34,905 nucleotides of DNA from Paludibacteraceae bacterium (GTDB lineage Bacteria; Bacteroidota; Bacteroidia; Bacteroidales; Paludibacteraceae): positions 1 to 34,905 of the forward strand of contig JAFXYK010000056.1 in NCBI GenBank assembly GCA_017541805.1. The letters are read 5' to 3'. Positions 23,757 through 32,200 of the stretch are shown here, in pieces. Below the pieces are notes generated by a model that was not told the origin of the DNA, ran no database searches, and saw only the letters and a program-made list of their open reading frames with translations. Numbering within the stretch: the stretch's first letter is position 1; the number at the start of each line of letters is the position of its first letter. Both the position numbers and the translations under genes were made by a program.

Positions 23757-25493
23757 TTATTCGTTCAACTTAATATCTTGGGCGTTCATCTGCAATGTGG
23801 TACGTCCCCGATATGTGTTTTCTTCCAGATAGAAGCATATATCCACGCTGTTGCCGTTCTGCAGGTGTGTCGCTTTATCGCCTTGTCCGAACGCGATGCC
23901 GTCCATCGCCACCACGCGGTCCGTCAGGTCGAGATGCAGGTGCTTGCCTTCACTCACAGCACGCGTATTGCGGTTATTGATCAGGTGGCGGCATAAGAAC
24001 AACGGACGTTCGTTACCCGGACCGAAGGGCTCCAGCGCTTGCAGGATCTTATACATTTTCCAATCCATATCACTCAGTTCCACCTCTGCCTCCACTTCGA
24101 TGGTCGGCATCAGTTGCTCCGGCGTGATATGAGAGGCTACGTATTCTTCAAACCGCCGTTGGAACTCCGGTAAGTCGGCTATATGCATACTTAGTCCCGC
24201 TGCGAACTTATGTCCGCCAAAATTGGTCAGCAGGTCGCGACACGAATCGATAGCCGTGTAGATATCAAAATCACTGACCGAACGGGCACTGCCGCTGATG
24301 ATATCATCTTCCGAAGCGGTGAGCACGATCGTCGGACGATAATAGGTCTCCGTCAAGCGACTGGCGGCGATACCTACCACCCCTTTATGCCAGTTAGGCG
24401 AATAGACGACAGTAGTGAATTTATCCGAATTCATCGGATCTTTTTCCAATTGCTCCAGCGCTTCGTCGGTTGTCTTTGAATCAAAATCCCGACGGTCCTG
24501 ATTATATGAATCGATATCCTGCGCGAACCGTAAGGCAGCCTCTGCGTCATCGGTGATGAGCAACCGAACAGCTTCGGCGCCGCTCTTGATACGTCCGGCG
24601 GCATTGATACGCGGACCGAACTTATACACCAGGTCCGTCATCGTCACGGTCTTTCCTTCGATACCCGCCACTTTCATTATTGCCTGCAGTCCGACGGAAG
24701 GCGCATTATTCAGTGCCCTTAGTCCATAGAAAGCCAGGATTCTGTTCTCACCCGTCAGCGGCACGATATCGGAAGCGATGGACATCGCTAATAGCGGCAG
24801 CAAGCGATAGACCGTTTGCATATCCATCCCGCGACGCATGGCGTACGCTTGTGCTAACTTGAATCCCACGCCGCAACCGCTCAGTTCTTTGTATGGATAA
24901 TGGCAGTCCGCGCGTTTCATATTCAGTACCGCTACCGCCTTCGGCGTCACATTCCCCGGCGTATGGTGGTCGCAGATGATGAAATCCACGCCTATTGACC
25001 GGGCGTACTCCATCTTATCCACCGCTTTGATACCACAGTCCAGCGCGATGACTAAGGTACATCCTTTCTCTTTGGCGGTATCGATACCTTTGGTAGAAAT
25101 ACCGTAACCCTCCGTATAGCGATCGGGGATATAATAGATGAGGTTATCCGTCTGCGTGCGCAAGAAAGAGTACATCAGCGCTACCGCTGTGGTACCATCC
25201 ACGTCATAGTCGCCATATATCATGATACGCTCATGGTTGTCTATCGCAGTGCATAGCCTATCGACGGCATCCGTCATATCACGCATCAGGAAGGGGTCAT
25301 GGAGACTATCCAGCGACGGACGGACATATGCCCGCGCTTCCGCAGCGGTACGGATATCGCGGAAAGCCAATATACGCCCAGCTACCGGACTGATATTCAG
25401 TTCGGTGCTCAAGCGCTCCGCAGCCGCCTGCTGCTCCGCCGTCAACGCTTTTATTTTCCAGTTAATCTCCAATGTCCAATTTTCAATTTTCAA
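23757..25493 (-). CDS. recJ: single-stranded-DNA-specific exonuclease RecJ
   Basis: 5'-to-3' single-strand DNA exonuclease for recombination and repair. The 578 residues are full length. The DHH phosphoesterase motifs are visible: GDYDVDG at 94-100 and DHHTPG at 175-180, followed by the DHHA1 region (GPRINAAGRIKSGAEAVRLL, and GGHKFAAGLSM) and the C-terminal OB-like domain. There is no usable ATG: the longest frame opens with TTG at 25493 inside a heptamer tract, and another TTG lies at 25472 (EINWKIKAL). The first in-frame ATG is at residue 70, too far in. It overlaps the nitrilase gene by 11 nt, so translational coupling is likely. Last protein gene of the nfeD-floA-nitrilase-recJ unit. Confidence 0.93.
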   Translation of the reverse strand: MKIENWTLEINWKIKALTAEQQAAAERLSTELNISPVAGRILAFRDIRTAAEARAYVRPSLDSLHDPFLMRDMTDAVDRLCTAIDNHERIMIYGDYDVDGTTAVALMYSFLRTQTDNLIYYIPDRYTEGYGISTKGIDTAKEKGCTLVIALDCGIKAVDKMEYARSIGVDFIICDHHTPGNVTPKAVAVLNMKRADCHYPYKELSGCGVGFKLAQAYAMRRGMDMQTVYRLLPLLAMSIASDIVPLTGENRILAFYGLRALNNAPSVGLQAIMKVAGIEGKTVTMTDLVYKFGPRINAAGRIKSGAEAVRLLITDDAEAALRFAQDIDSYNQDRRDFDSKTTDEALEQLEKDPMNSDKFTTVVYSPNWHKGVVGIAASRLTETYYRPTIVLTASEDDIISGSARSVSDFDIYTAIDSCRDLLTNFGGHKFAAGLSMHIADLPEFQRRFEEYVASHITPEQLMPTIEVEAEVELSDMDWKMYKILQALEPFGPGNERPLFLCRHLINNRNTRAVSEGKHLHLDLTDRVVAMDGIAFGQGDKATHLQNGNSVDICFYLEENTYRGRTTLQMNAQDIKLNE

Positions 25494-25504
25494 TTTTCAA
25501 TTGA
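25470..25504. repeat. heptanucleotide repeat at the nitrilase/recJ overlap
   Basis: Five 7-nt units on the plus strand: CAATGTC, CAATTTT three times, CAATTGA. On the minus strand it encodes the last residues of the nitrilase (KIEN) and the first of RecJ (KIENWTLEI), and holds both candidate TTG starts of recJ. Confidence 0.85.
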
Positions 25505-26265
25505 TAATCATCCGCCTCTTCCCATTGCGGTAACACCTCACGGAAATGGCGCAGTTTCTCGATGGAGAAATCCACGATGCGGGTGGCTCCTTCATAGTCC
25601 TCAAAACCGGCTATGTCGTGCAACCAGGTGTCGTAAGCTACGGAATGACCGTTATAATCCAACTGCATTCCATCCGTGCCGACCATGTTCACGCCTACTG
25701 CAAAACAGTGGTTCTCTGCGGCGCGGGCCGGAAGGAGCATATCCCAATACTGAATACGTATCGTCGGCCAACAAGCTACGCAGATGAGTAGATCGTACAG
25801 GTTCGTTTTGTCTTGCCGCAGCCAAACCGGGAAGCGCAAGTCATAGCAAACCGCCAATCGGATTTTCACGCCTCGGTATTCCCATACAGAACGGGTCTGA
25901 CCCGGCGTGAAGAACTCCGCCTCTCCGCCACTGCGGTACAAGTGATGCTTGTCGTAATAGCAAGGCGTATCTTTCGGGCGGAACATGAATCCGCGGTTGT
26001 ACAGTTTCCCTTGCTCCACCGCCATCATCGATCCCACGATAGCCATATCATAGCTATCCGCCATATGCTGCAGCGCCTGACAGGTCGGGCCGCCCCAGGA
26101 TTCCGCCAGATCCGGACGGTCGGTGCAGAAACCTGTAGAGAACATCTCCGGCACCACCGCCAGGTCCACTTGGCCGGCAATAGCCCGCAAGCGTTCGTCC
26201 AACAAACCGACGTTCACCTGCGGGTTAGCCCATTCAATCGGATATTGTAATAAAGCTACCTTCAA
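25483..26265 (-). CDS. nitrilase-superfamily amidohydrolase (omega-amidase-like)
   Basis: A 260-residue enzyme of the carbon-nitrogen hydrolase family, closest in pattern to YafV/Nit2-type omega-amidases, which hydrolyse 2-oxoglutaramate or 2-oxosuccinamate. The Glu-Lys-Cys triad is visible: E40 in VPEMFSTGF, K106 in YDKHHLYR and C140 in LAVCYDLRFPVWLR. The family-typical LLPARAAENHCFAVGVN follows. Cytoplasmic, no signal peptide. The start codon is TTG at 26265, next to a heptamer tract; no ATG lies near the conserved MKVALLQYP-type N-terminus. The last four residues come from another heptamer tract. Substrate inferred from family only. Confidence 0.88.
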   Translation of the reverse strand: MKVALLQYPIEWANPQVNVGLLDERLRAIAGQVDLAVVPEMFSTGFCTDRPDLAESWGGPTCQALQHMADSYDMAIVGSMMAVEQGKLYNRGFMFRPKDTPCYYDKHHLYRSGGEAEFFTPGQTRSVWEYRGVKIRLAVCYDLRFPVWLRQDKTNLYDLLICVACWPTIRIQYWDMLLPARAAENHCFAVGVNMVGTDGMQLDYNGHSVAYDTWLHDIAGFEDYEGATRIVDFSIEKLRHFREVLPQWEEADDYQLKIEN

Positions 26266-26266
26266 T

Positions 26267-26287
26267 CTCTAACCCCTAAGCTCTAAC
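26267..26287. repeat. heptanucleotide repeat between floA and the nitrilase gene
   Basis: CTCTAAC, CCCTAAG, CTCTAAC, then CTTTATT reaching the floA stop. It fills the 24-nt gap between the floA stop (26290) and the nitrilase start (26265). Confidence 0.75.
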
Positions 26288-26289
26288 CT

Positions 26290-27267
26290 TTATTTCTTCG
26301 CTTTTTTCTCCGTTCCGGCGATATTCTCGCGCATCGCGGTATCCGCCTGCATGTTCTGCATGCGATAATAATCCATGATGCCGAGGTTACCTTTCTTGAA
26401 CGCCTCTGCCATTGCTTGCGGAACGAGCGCTTCAGCTTCAATCACTTTCGCACGCGCCTCTTGGGCTTTGGCTTTCATCTCCTGCTCGCTGGCGATAGCC
26501 ATCGAACGACGTTCCTCCGCCTTCGCTTGCGCGATGTTCTTATCTGCTTCGGCTTGATCCATTTGCAGCTGTGCACCGATGTTCTTACCTACATCGATGT
26601 CCGCGATGTCGATAGACAGAATCTCGAAAGCCGTACCGTCATCCAGACCTTTGGAAAGCACGAGCTTGCTGATCGAATCCGGGTTCTCCAGCACTTGCTT
26701 ATGACTCTCGGCACTACCGATCGAGCTGACGATACCTTCGCCGACACGCGCCAGGATTGTATCTTCACCTGCACCGCCGACCAATTGCTTGATGTTCGCA
26801 CGCACCGTCACACGGGCTTTAGCTATCAACTGGATACCGTCTTTCGCCACAGCCGTTACCGGCGGTGTATCAATCACTTTCGGGTTTACGCTCATCTGAA
26901 CGGCTTCGAATACATCACGACCGGCGAGGTCGATGGCTGTCGCCATTTGGAAGGGCAGGGTGATACCCGCCTTGCTGGCACTCACCAGCGCATGCACTAC
27001 GCGCTCGATATGACCACCGGCCAGATAGTGCGCCTCCAATCCGTCGCGCTTCACATCCACCAAACCGGCTTTGTGCGCCTCGATCATACAGTTCACGATC
27101 TTTGCGGGCGGCACCTTACGGATGCGCATCAGGAAGAGCTGCACCAGACTGATGTGAACACCACTCACTGTGGCATTGATCCACAGCATAAACGGTACAT
27201 AGTACAAGAACAAACATACGAATATCGCTATCAGCGATATCAGTACAACGGTTACAGGATCATTCAT
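26290..27267 (-). CDS. floA: flotillin-like protein FloA
   Basis: A 325-residue UPF0365/FloA (YqfA) protein that organises lipid-raft-like membrane microdomains. An N-terminal membrane hairpin or helix (~5-30) is followed by the family block ([31 protein letters not shown]), an SPFH/PHB-like region and an Ala/Glu/Lys-rich coiled coil (~230-290, [18 protein letters not shown]), with a basic C-terminus. Length is typical. It begins 2 nt after nfeD, with a good AGGAG ribosome-binding site lying inside the end of nfeD. The nfeD-floA pairing is conserved in many bacteria. Confidence 0.93.
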   Translation of the reverse strand: MNDPVTVVLISLIAIFVCLFLYYVPFMLWINATVSGVHISLVQLFLMRIRKVPPAKIVNCMIEAHKAGLVDVKRDGLEAHYLAGGHIERVVHALVSASKAGITLPFQMATAIDLAGRDVFEAVQMSVNPKVIDTPPVTAVAKDGIQLIAKARVTVRANIKQLVGGAGEDTILARVGEGIVSSIGSAESHKQVLENPDSISKLVLSKGLDDGTAFEILSIDIADIDVGKNIGAQLQMDQAEADKNIAQAKAEERRSMAIASEQEMKAKAQEARAKVIEAEALVPQAMAEAFKKGNLGIMDYYRMQNMQADTAMRENIAGTEKKAKK

Positions 27268-27269
27268 AA

Positions 27270-27587
27270 TCAGTTCTCCTTTTTATTTTTATTGAGTTTG
27301 TTGTCCGCCAACTTGACATGACCTTCTATCTTCGTATCCAGCGCCATCTTATCCAAGGCCTTGCTGCGCAGGAAGCCCCAGATAGCCAAACCGGACAGAA
27401 TCAGACAGGACGCCAGCGTGATATATCCTGCCACCGCGCTGATCTTCAGCCATGCCACTACTACGGCGCCCGTCAGGCAACCGAAACCGCTTACGCCCGC
27501 TATGCCGAATCCCGGCAAAAGGAACATCTCCATTAATAATAACGCGACGCCCGCGAGCACTAATAATACAACTAAAAAAATATCCAT
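27270..27587 (-). CDS. short NfeD-like membrane protein
   Basis: A 105-residue protein with about three membrane segments ([20 protein letters not shown], the [19 protein letters not shown] region, and [18 protein letters not shown]) and the NfeD family pattern [15 protein letters not shown]. This is the short form: it lacks the serine-protease domain and the complete C-terminal OB domain of long NfeD proteins, ending in a Lys/Asn-rich tail. Partner of the downstream flotillin FloA. First gene of its operon; promoter at 27637-27668. Confidence 0.85.
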   Translation of the reverse strand: MDIFLVVLLVLAGVALLLMEMFLLPGFGIAGVSGFGCLTGAVVVAWLKISAVAGYITLASCLILSGLAIWGFLRSKALDKMALDTKIEGHVKLADNKLNKNKKEN

Positions 27588-27636
27588 GCAAGTGTTTCGT
27601 TAAAAAATTTGCAACTATTTTTTTTCAAATCGGGTG

Positions 27637-27668
27637 CAAAGATACTAAATATCTTTGATATATGCAAA
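27637..27668 (-). promoter_or_regulatory. promoter of nfeD-floA-nitrilase-recJ
   Basis: Minus strand: TTTG (27668-27665), 20-nt spacer, TATCTTTG (27644-27637), 50 nt before the nfeD ATG. It stands back to back with the topA promoter. Confidence 0.8.
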
Positions 27669-27682
27669 CAAAAAAAAATAAA

Positions 27683-27714
27683 TTTGCATTATTCAATTAA
27701 TTATTGTACTTTTG
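27683..27714 (+). promoter_or_regulatory. promoter of topA
   Basis: TTTG (27683-27686), 20-nt spacer, TACTTTTG (27707-27714), 49 nt before the topA ATG. Its -33 box lies only 14 nt from that of the divergent nfeD promoter. Confidence 0.82.
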
Positions 27715-27763
27715 CAGCCGCTTTTGAGCGATACACCTTATTATATTGTATTAATTACAGCCA

Positions 27764-30079
27764 ATGAGCAAGAATTTAGTCATAGTGGAGTCTCCGGCGA
27801 AAGCCAAGACGATTGAGAAGTTTTTGGGTGCGGATTTTCATGTGCTCAGCAGTCAAGGCCATATACGCGATATCGAATCGGTGGGAAAGAACTCGATGGG
27901 TATTGATTTTGAACACGGATACCAACCGAATTATGTCATCGACCCGCATAAGACCCAGCTCATCGATCAACTGCGCCGTGAAGCCAAGAAAGCGGACACG
28001 GTATGGTTGGCTTCCGATGAGGACCGCGAGGGAGAAGCAATCGCATGGCATCTAAAAGAGGTGTTGGAGCTGGACAAGAAAGACACCAGACGTATCGTTT
28101 TTCATGAGATCACCAAACCGGCTATTCAAGAGGCCATCCTCCATCCGCGCGATATCGACTATGATCTGGTGAACGCCCAACAGGCGCGCCGTGTGCTCGA
28201 TCGTATCGTGGGATTTGAGCTGTCTCCCATCCTTTGGAAGAAAGTAGCTACCGGTCTTTCTGCCGGTCGCGTACAATCCGTAGCGGTACGTCTGATCGTA
28301 GAGAAAGAGCGGGAGATTGAGTCTTTCCGTGCATCCTCTTCCTATCGTGTTTTTGCCGATTTCATCGGAGTAAATCCCGGTGATGCTTCCGTGCTCAAAT
28401 GTGAACTGAACCATCGTTTCTCGCATAAGAACGATGCTGTGGCTTTCCTCGAGAGTCTGAATACAGCGATGTTCATCGTACGCGATGTACAGCGCAAACC
28501 GGTCACTCATATCCCGGCACCGCCGTTCACCACCTCCACGCTGCAGCAGGAGGCTGCCCGCAAACTGAAATTCTCCGTTTCGAAGACCATGCGCCTCGCA
28601 CAATCCTTATACGAAAGCGGAAAGATCACCTATATGCGTACCGACTCGGTGAACCTGTCCACCTTAGCGCTTGCCACTTCCAAAGAAGTGATTGAGCAGC
28701 AGTACGGTAAGCAATATATCCATACGCGTCAGTATCGCACCAAATCGAAAGGGGCACAAGAGGCACACGAAGCCATTCGTCCGACCTATATGAGCGATTT
28801 GACCGCCGGTGCCACCAAAGATGAACAACGTCTGTACGAACTGATCTGGAAACGCACCATCGCGTCCCAAATGGCGGATGCCGAGAGCGAGAAGACCACG
28901 ATCGAAGTGTCGGTTCACGGATCCAAATATGCGTTCGTTGCTACCGGTGAAGTGATCACTTTCGACGGTTTCACGCGTGTCTATGTCCAATCGACGGATG
29001 AAGAGGCGGAAGAGAGACGTATCTTACCGGCCATGGCGAAGCGCGAGCGACTCAGACTGCAAGGTGCTGAGGCTGTTCAGACCTATGCCAAACCGCCTTT
29101 CCGCTACAACGAGGCTACCTTGGTCAAGCACATGGAAGAACTGGGTATCGGACGTCCGTCCACCTATGCCACGATCATCGAGACCATCCAGCATGTCAAG
29201 TACGTGGAGCGCGGTTCCGTCACCGGTCAGAAACGCGACAGCGTAGTACTGACTTGGAAGAACGGACAGATCGTGGAGCGGAAGAAAGCGGAGATGTACG
29301 GCGCCGAGACACAACGCCTCTTACCGACCGACCTCGGACGTATCACGAATGATTTTCTGGTAGAGCATTTCCCGGAAATCCTCAATTATAACTTCACGGC
29401 TAACGAAGAAGAGCAGTTCGACCGGATAGCTGTAGGTCGTGCCGACTGGGTACAGACGGTAGATCAGTTCTATAAGACCTTCCAACCCTTACTTTCTTCG
29501 ATTTCATCGGGAAAAATAGCCGGTCGTGAATTAGGTATCGATCCTGTTTCCGGTCAACCGGTGATAGCTAAGATCAGTAAGATAGGACCGTGTGTACAAT
29601 TAGGCGATGCCGCGAATGAGAAACCGCGTTTTGCGAGTCTGAAGAAAGGACAGTCTATCTTCACCATCACGTTGGCAGAAGCATTGGATCTCTTCCGTAC
29701 CGCCCTTCCTCTTTCGCTCGGCGAATATGAAGGCAAAGAGGTGGTTATAGGAGAGGGGAAATACGGTCCGTACGTACATTATAACAAAGCGTTTGTCAGT
29801 ATCCCGCGCGGGAAAGACCCATTGACGATGACGCTGGAGGATGCGATTGCTCTCATCCAAGAGAAGCAGCAGACCACCACCCCTATCCAGCAATGGGGTA
29901 ACATACAACTGCTGAATGGACGATACGGAGCCTATATTCACACGCCGGAAGGGAACTACCAGTTACCAAAAAGTACCGATCCGGAGAAGATATCCGAAGC
30001 GGAAGTACGGGAGATAATGGCAAAAAACGAGCCGATTAAGCCCGGAAAGCGTACTTTTCGCAAAAAAAGTGCAAAATAA
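27764..30079 (+). CDS. topA: DNA topoisomerase I (type IA)
   Basis: Relaxes negatively supercoiled DNA by single-strand passage. 771 residues, typical for Bacteroidota. The N-terminal Toprim domain starts LVIVESPAKAKTIEKFLG, with the metal-binding block LASDEDREGEAIAWHL at ~84-99. The catalytic Tyr is at about residue 290 in GKITYMRTDS; AHEAIRPT and ELGIGRPSTYATII follow. The C-terminus has topoisomerase C-terminal repeats (for example GKYGPYVHYNKAFVSIPRG and GRYGAYIHTPEGNYQLPK) instead of zinc fingers, plus a Lys-rich tail. The stop abuts the -33 box of the tRNA-Pro promoter; no terminator is seen between them. Confidence 0.96.
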   Translation: MSKNLVIVESPAKAKTIEKFLGADFHVLSSQGHIRDIESVGKNSMGIDFEHGYQPNYVIDPHKTQLIDQLRREAKKADTVWLASDEDREGEAIAWHLKEVLELDKKDTRRIVFHEITKPAIQEAILHPRDIDYDLVNAQQARRVLDRIVGFELSPILWKKVATGLSAGRVQSVAVRLIVEKEREIESFRASSSYRVFADFIGVNPGDASVLKCELNHRFSHKNDAVAFLESLNTAMFIVRDVQRKPVTHIPAPPFTTSTLQQEAARKLKFSVSKTMRLAQSLYESGKITYMRTDSVNLSTLALATSKEVIEQQYGKQYIHTRQYRTKSKGAQEAHEAIRPTYMSDLTAGATKDEQRLYELIWKRTIASQMADAESEKTTIEVSVHGSKYAFVATGEVITFDGFTRVYVQSTDEEAEERRILPAMAKRERLRLQGAEAVQTYAKPPFRYNEATLVKHMEELGIGRPSTYATIIETIQHVKYVERGSVTGQKRDSVVLTWKNGQIVERKKAEMYGAETQRLLPTDLGRITNDFLVEHFPEILNYNFTANEEEQFDRIAVGRADWVQTVDQFYKTFQPLLSSISSGKIAGRELGIDPVSGQPVIAKISKIGPCVQLGDAANEKPRFASLKKGQSIFTITLAEALDLFRTALPLSLGEYEGKEVVIGEGKYGPYVHYNKAFVSIPRGKDPLTMTLEDAIALIQEKQQTTTPIQQWGNIQLLNGRYGAYIHTPEGNYQLPKSTDPEKISEAEVREIMAKNEPIKPGKRTFRKKSAK

Positions 30080-30111
30080 TTTGCGTATATCAAAAAAAAG
30101 CAGTACCTTTG
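30080..30111 (+). promoter_or_regulatory. promoter of tRNA-Pro
   Basis: TTTG (30080-30083), 20-nt spacer containing TCAAAAAAAAGCAG, TACCTTTG (30104-30111). The leader to the tRNA carries two small hairpins (ATTTTTGC/GCAAAAAT and GAAATGC/GCATTTC). Confidence 0.85.
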
Positions 30112-30187
30112 CACCCGCTTTTGAAAGAAAGCATGTGGAGCGAGGAAATTTTTGCTTGCAAAAATAATCGAGAAATGCTCTGCATTT

Positions 30188-30263
30188 CGAGAAGTAGCGC
30201 AGTTGGTAGCGCACTACGTTCGGGACGTAGGGGTCGGGTGTTCGAGTCACCTCTTCTCGACCA
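30188..30263 (+). tRNA. tRNA-Pro (anticodon CGG)
   Basis: 76 nt including an encoded CCA. Acceptor CGAGAAG/CTTCTCG, D-arm GCGCAGTTGGTAGCGC, anticodon stem CTACG/CGTAG with loop TTCGGGA, T-arm loop TTCGAGT. It has its own promoter and a strong terminator starting at the final A. Confidence 0.94.
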
Positions 30264-30298
30264 AACCGGAGAATCATCATCGGATGGTCCTCCGGTTT
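30263..30298 (+). terminator. terminator of tRNA-Pro
   Basis: Arms AAACCGGAG (30263-30271) and CTCCGGTTT (30290-30298), 9 of 9 paired with an 18-nt loop. It begins at the last base of the tRNA CCA. The following run GCTTTAG is only weakly T-rich. Confidence 0.7.
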
Positions 30299-30378
30299 GC
30301 TTTAGTGGCTACACCCTGCTCTGCCAAGAGGGGCTTCTCCTATTACACAAAATAATTGACGTGCGCAAGAGATAGAGC

Positions 30379-30427
30379 AAAAAAGATACAAGCTATACTC
30401 GGGGGAAGTCGAAAAAAGATACAGGCT
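30379..30427. repeat. 16-nt direct repeat
   Basis: AAAAAAGATACAAGCT (30379-30394) and AAAAAAGATACAGGCT (30412-30427) differ at one base and are spaced by 33 nt start to start. They lie in the gap between tRNA-Pro and the next gene (30299-30483), which holds no other recognisable feature. Could be paired binding sites upstream of the 30484 promoter. Confidence 0.55.
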
Positions 30428-30483
30428 TGAGGTGGATGAGAAGGAGAAAAGAAATGGAGATTTTAAGTAAATCTTCATTATTT

Positions 30484-30515
30484 TTTGGATATGTCACATA
30501 AAAGTAGTATCTTTG
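30484..30515 (+). promoter_or_regulatory. promoter of the TPR lipoprotein gene
   Basis: TTTG (30484-30487), 20-nt spacer, TATCTTTG (30508-30515). The ATG at 30530 follows within ~15 nt, so the leader would be very short. Confidence 0.75.
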
Positions 30516-30529
30516 CACTCAAATCAGAT

Positions 30530-32023
30530 ATGTTATTGCGAAAAAAGTACATATTATTCCTATTAGCATGCTGCGGGCTGTGGGCTTGCACGCACAAAGT
30601 GCCGGAAGAGACATTGCGGGTAGTGATACAGGCGGATAGCTTGTGGCAGGCAGGAAAGATGTACGGCGTGGACGAAGGGGACAGCGCTACCCTCGCGCAG
30701 GCGTATGAGACCTTGAAGGACCGCCATTCGTCGCTCTTCTCCTTTGTACTTGGTCCTTCGTCCCTTCGTACTTCATACGCGCATGCCTGCTACCATTACG
30801 GCAAGCTGCTGCGCGCGAAAGACGATCCGGAGGAAGCGATGCGATGCTTCATCAATGCCACCCATTCCCGCACGCGCGACTACTATATATTAGGGCGCGT
30901 GTATAGCAACATGGGCTCCATCTGCCATTTGGCAGGAGAATATCAGTTGTCGTACGACATGTACGAAAAATCGGCAGATATGTTCTTGCAGGATGGAGAC
31001 ACATTATCCTATTACTATGGACTGAACGACATGGCGTTTGAAAAGGCCATGCTTGCAGATAAAGTATGTGTGTTTGCGTTGACAAATACGATTGAAAAAG
31101 AATGTAGAGATACAGAAGTACTCGCAAAAGTTCTAGAAACAAAAGCTTCTCTATATCTGCGTACCCATCAGTATGATTTAGCGATTTATAATGCAAATCT
31201 GCTTTTTTCCACCAACTATCACGAAGCGACAGGCTTATTGATTAAGGCACAAGCTTATTCATATTTAGCCTACAAGGATTCTGCCGTCTATTATGCACAG
31301 CAAGTGTTAGAATTGCCTTGCACATTGTATGAAGCAAATAATGCCTTATACATTCTTGCAAACGATGACGAAACGAGGGATAGGAATTCTATCCGTGCAG
31401 TGGCTGCAGATAGGGCTGACACACAAAAACTGATAGAGATAGCTCGTGCTAAATATGCCCAAGCAGTGCAAGTGTTAGAATGGGATTCGGATCAAAAGCC
31501 AGATAGAGGATGGATTTGGACACTTGTCACATCTGTTTTATTTGTTTTAGTGGTGTTATACATCATCTATTTATTAAGAAAAAGGAAACTGCATCAGCGA
31601 ATAATTAAAGATATTCGTGTCAAAGAGAAAATCAACTCTCACTTATCCAATAATATCAATGCGCTTATTTATACGCAGGAAGTGCATCGCAGTGAGATAA
31701 TAGCCGATATAGAGAAATCATGTCAATTATTCCAAGATAATCAAGTCCTTTATGACCGTCTTCATTGGAAAGACTATGACATGATGTGCGAGTCGGCCAA
31801 CCGCTATTTATATAATATAGTTGCTCATTTGCAGCCTTATAATTTATCGGAAAAAGAGGTGCGTCTTTGTATCTTGGTATTGCTCAAAGCCAGTACGGAG
31901 AAGATGGTGGATCTGATTCCTTATGCTCATAGTGGAATCGGAAAATTCAAATATACGGCTGCTCGTAAACTGGGGACAAAGACCGTCAATATGCGCACAT
32001 TTATCTTAAACTTGTTGGGATAA
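30530..32023 (+). CDS. TPR / membrane-segment regulator-like lipoprotein
   Basis: 497 residues from the ATG at 30530. The frame is open further upstream to a TTG at 30485, but that lies in the promoter. The N-terminus is a lipoprotein signal (ILFLLACCGLWAC). Residues ~30-320 are TPR-like helices (ARAKYAQAVQVLEWD, and YQLSYDMYEKSADMFLQDG). A membrane segment sits at ~328-350 (TLVTSVLFVLVVLYIIYLL), then a basic/coiled region. A C-terminal helical region (~438-497; LSEKEVRLCILVLLKAST, then FKYTAARKLGTKTVNMRTF) resembles a LuxR-like helix-turn-helix. Same layout as 10507-11952 but diverged. It precedes the DUF3244/C25 pair with its own terminator, so it is a candidate regulator of that locus rather than part of its operon. 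Confidence 0.72.
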   Translation: MLLRKKYILFLLACCGLWACTHKVPEETLRVVIQADSLWQAGKMYGVDEGDSATLAQAYETLKDRHSSLFSFVLGPSSLRTSYAHACYHYGKLLRAKDDPEEAMRCFINATHSRTRDYYILGRVYSNMGSICHLAGEYQLSYDMYEKSADMFLQDGDTLSYYYGLNDMAFEKAMLADKVCVFALTNTIEKECRDTEVLAKVLETKASLYLRTHQYDLAIYNANLLFSTNYHEATGLLIKAQAYSYLAYKDSAVYYAQQVLELPCTLYEANNALYILANDDETRDRNSIRAVAADRADTQKLIEIARAKYAQAVQVLEWDSDQKPDRGWIWTLVTSVLFVLVVLYIIYLLRKRKLHQRIIKDIRVKEKINSHLSNNINALIYTQEVHRSEIIADIEKSCQLFQDNQVLYDRLHWKDYDMMCESANRYLYNIVAHLQPYNLSEKEVRLCILVLLKASTEKMVDLIPYAHSGIGKFKYTAARKLGTKTVNMRTFILNLLG

Positions 32024-32055
32024 AACAGCTCGACAATATAAATTTCCCAATTGCA

Positions 32056-32100
32056 AAAATCACAAAATGCTGAAAATCAGTGTTTTGTGATTTTATTTTT
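32056..32100 (+). terminator. strong hairpin terminator
   Basis: Arms AAAATCACAAAA (32056-32067) and TTTTGTGATTTT (32083-32094), 12 of 12, with an inner CTGA/TCAG pairing, followed by ATTTTT. It ends the transcript of 30530-32023. Confidence 0.85.
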
Positions 32101-32113
32101 CCCAATCGAAAAT

Positions 32114-32144
32114 TTTGTCATATGCGCAAAAAGCAGTACTTTTG
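32114..32144 (+). promoter_or_regulatory. promoter of the DUF3244-C25 unit
   Basis: TTTG (32114-32117), 19-nt spacer ending AAAAAGCAG, TACTTTTG (32137-32144). The leader to the ATG at 32201 is ~50 nt. Confidence 0.78.
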
Positions 32145-32200
32145 CACCGTCAAACGGACATGCAAATGTATTTATCGTTTAATTTTAAATTTTAATTACA

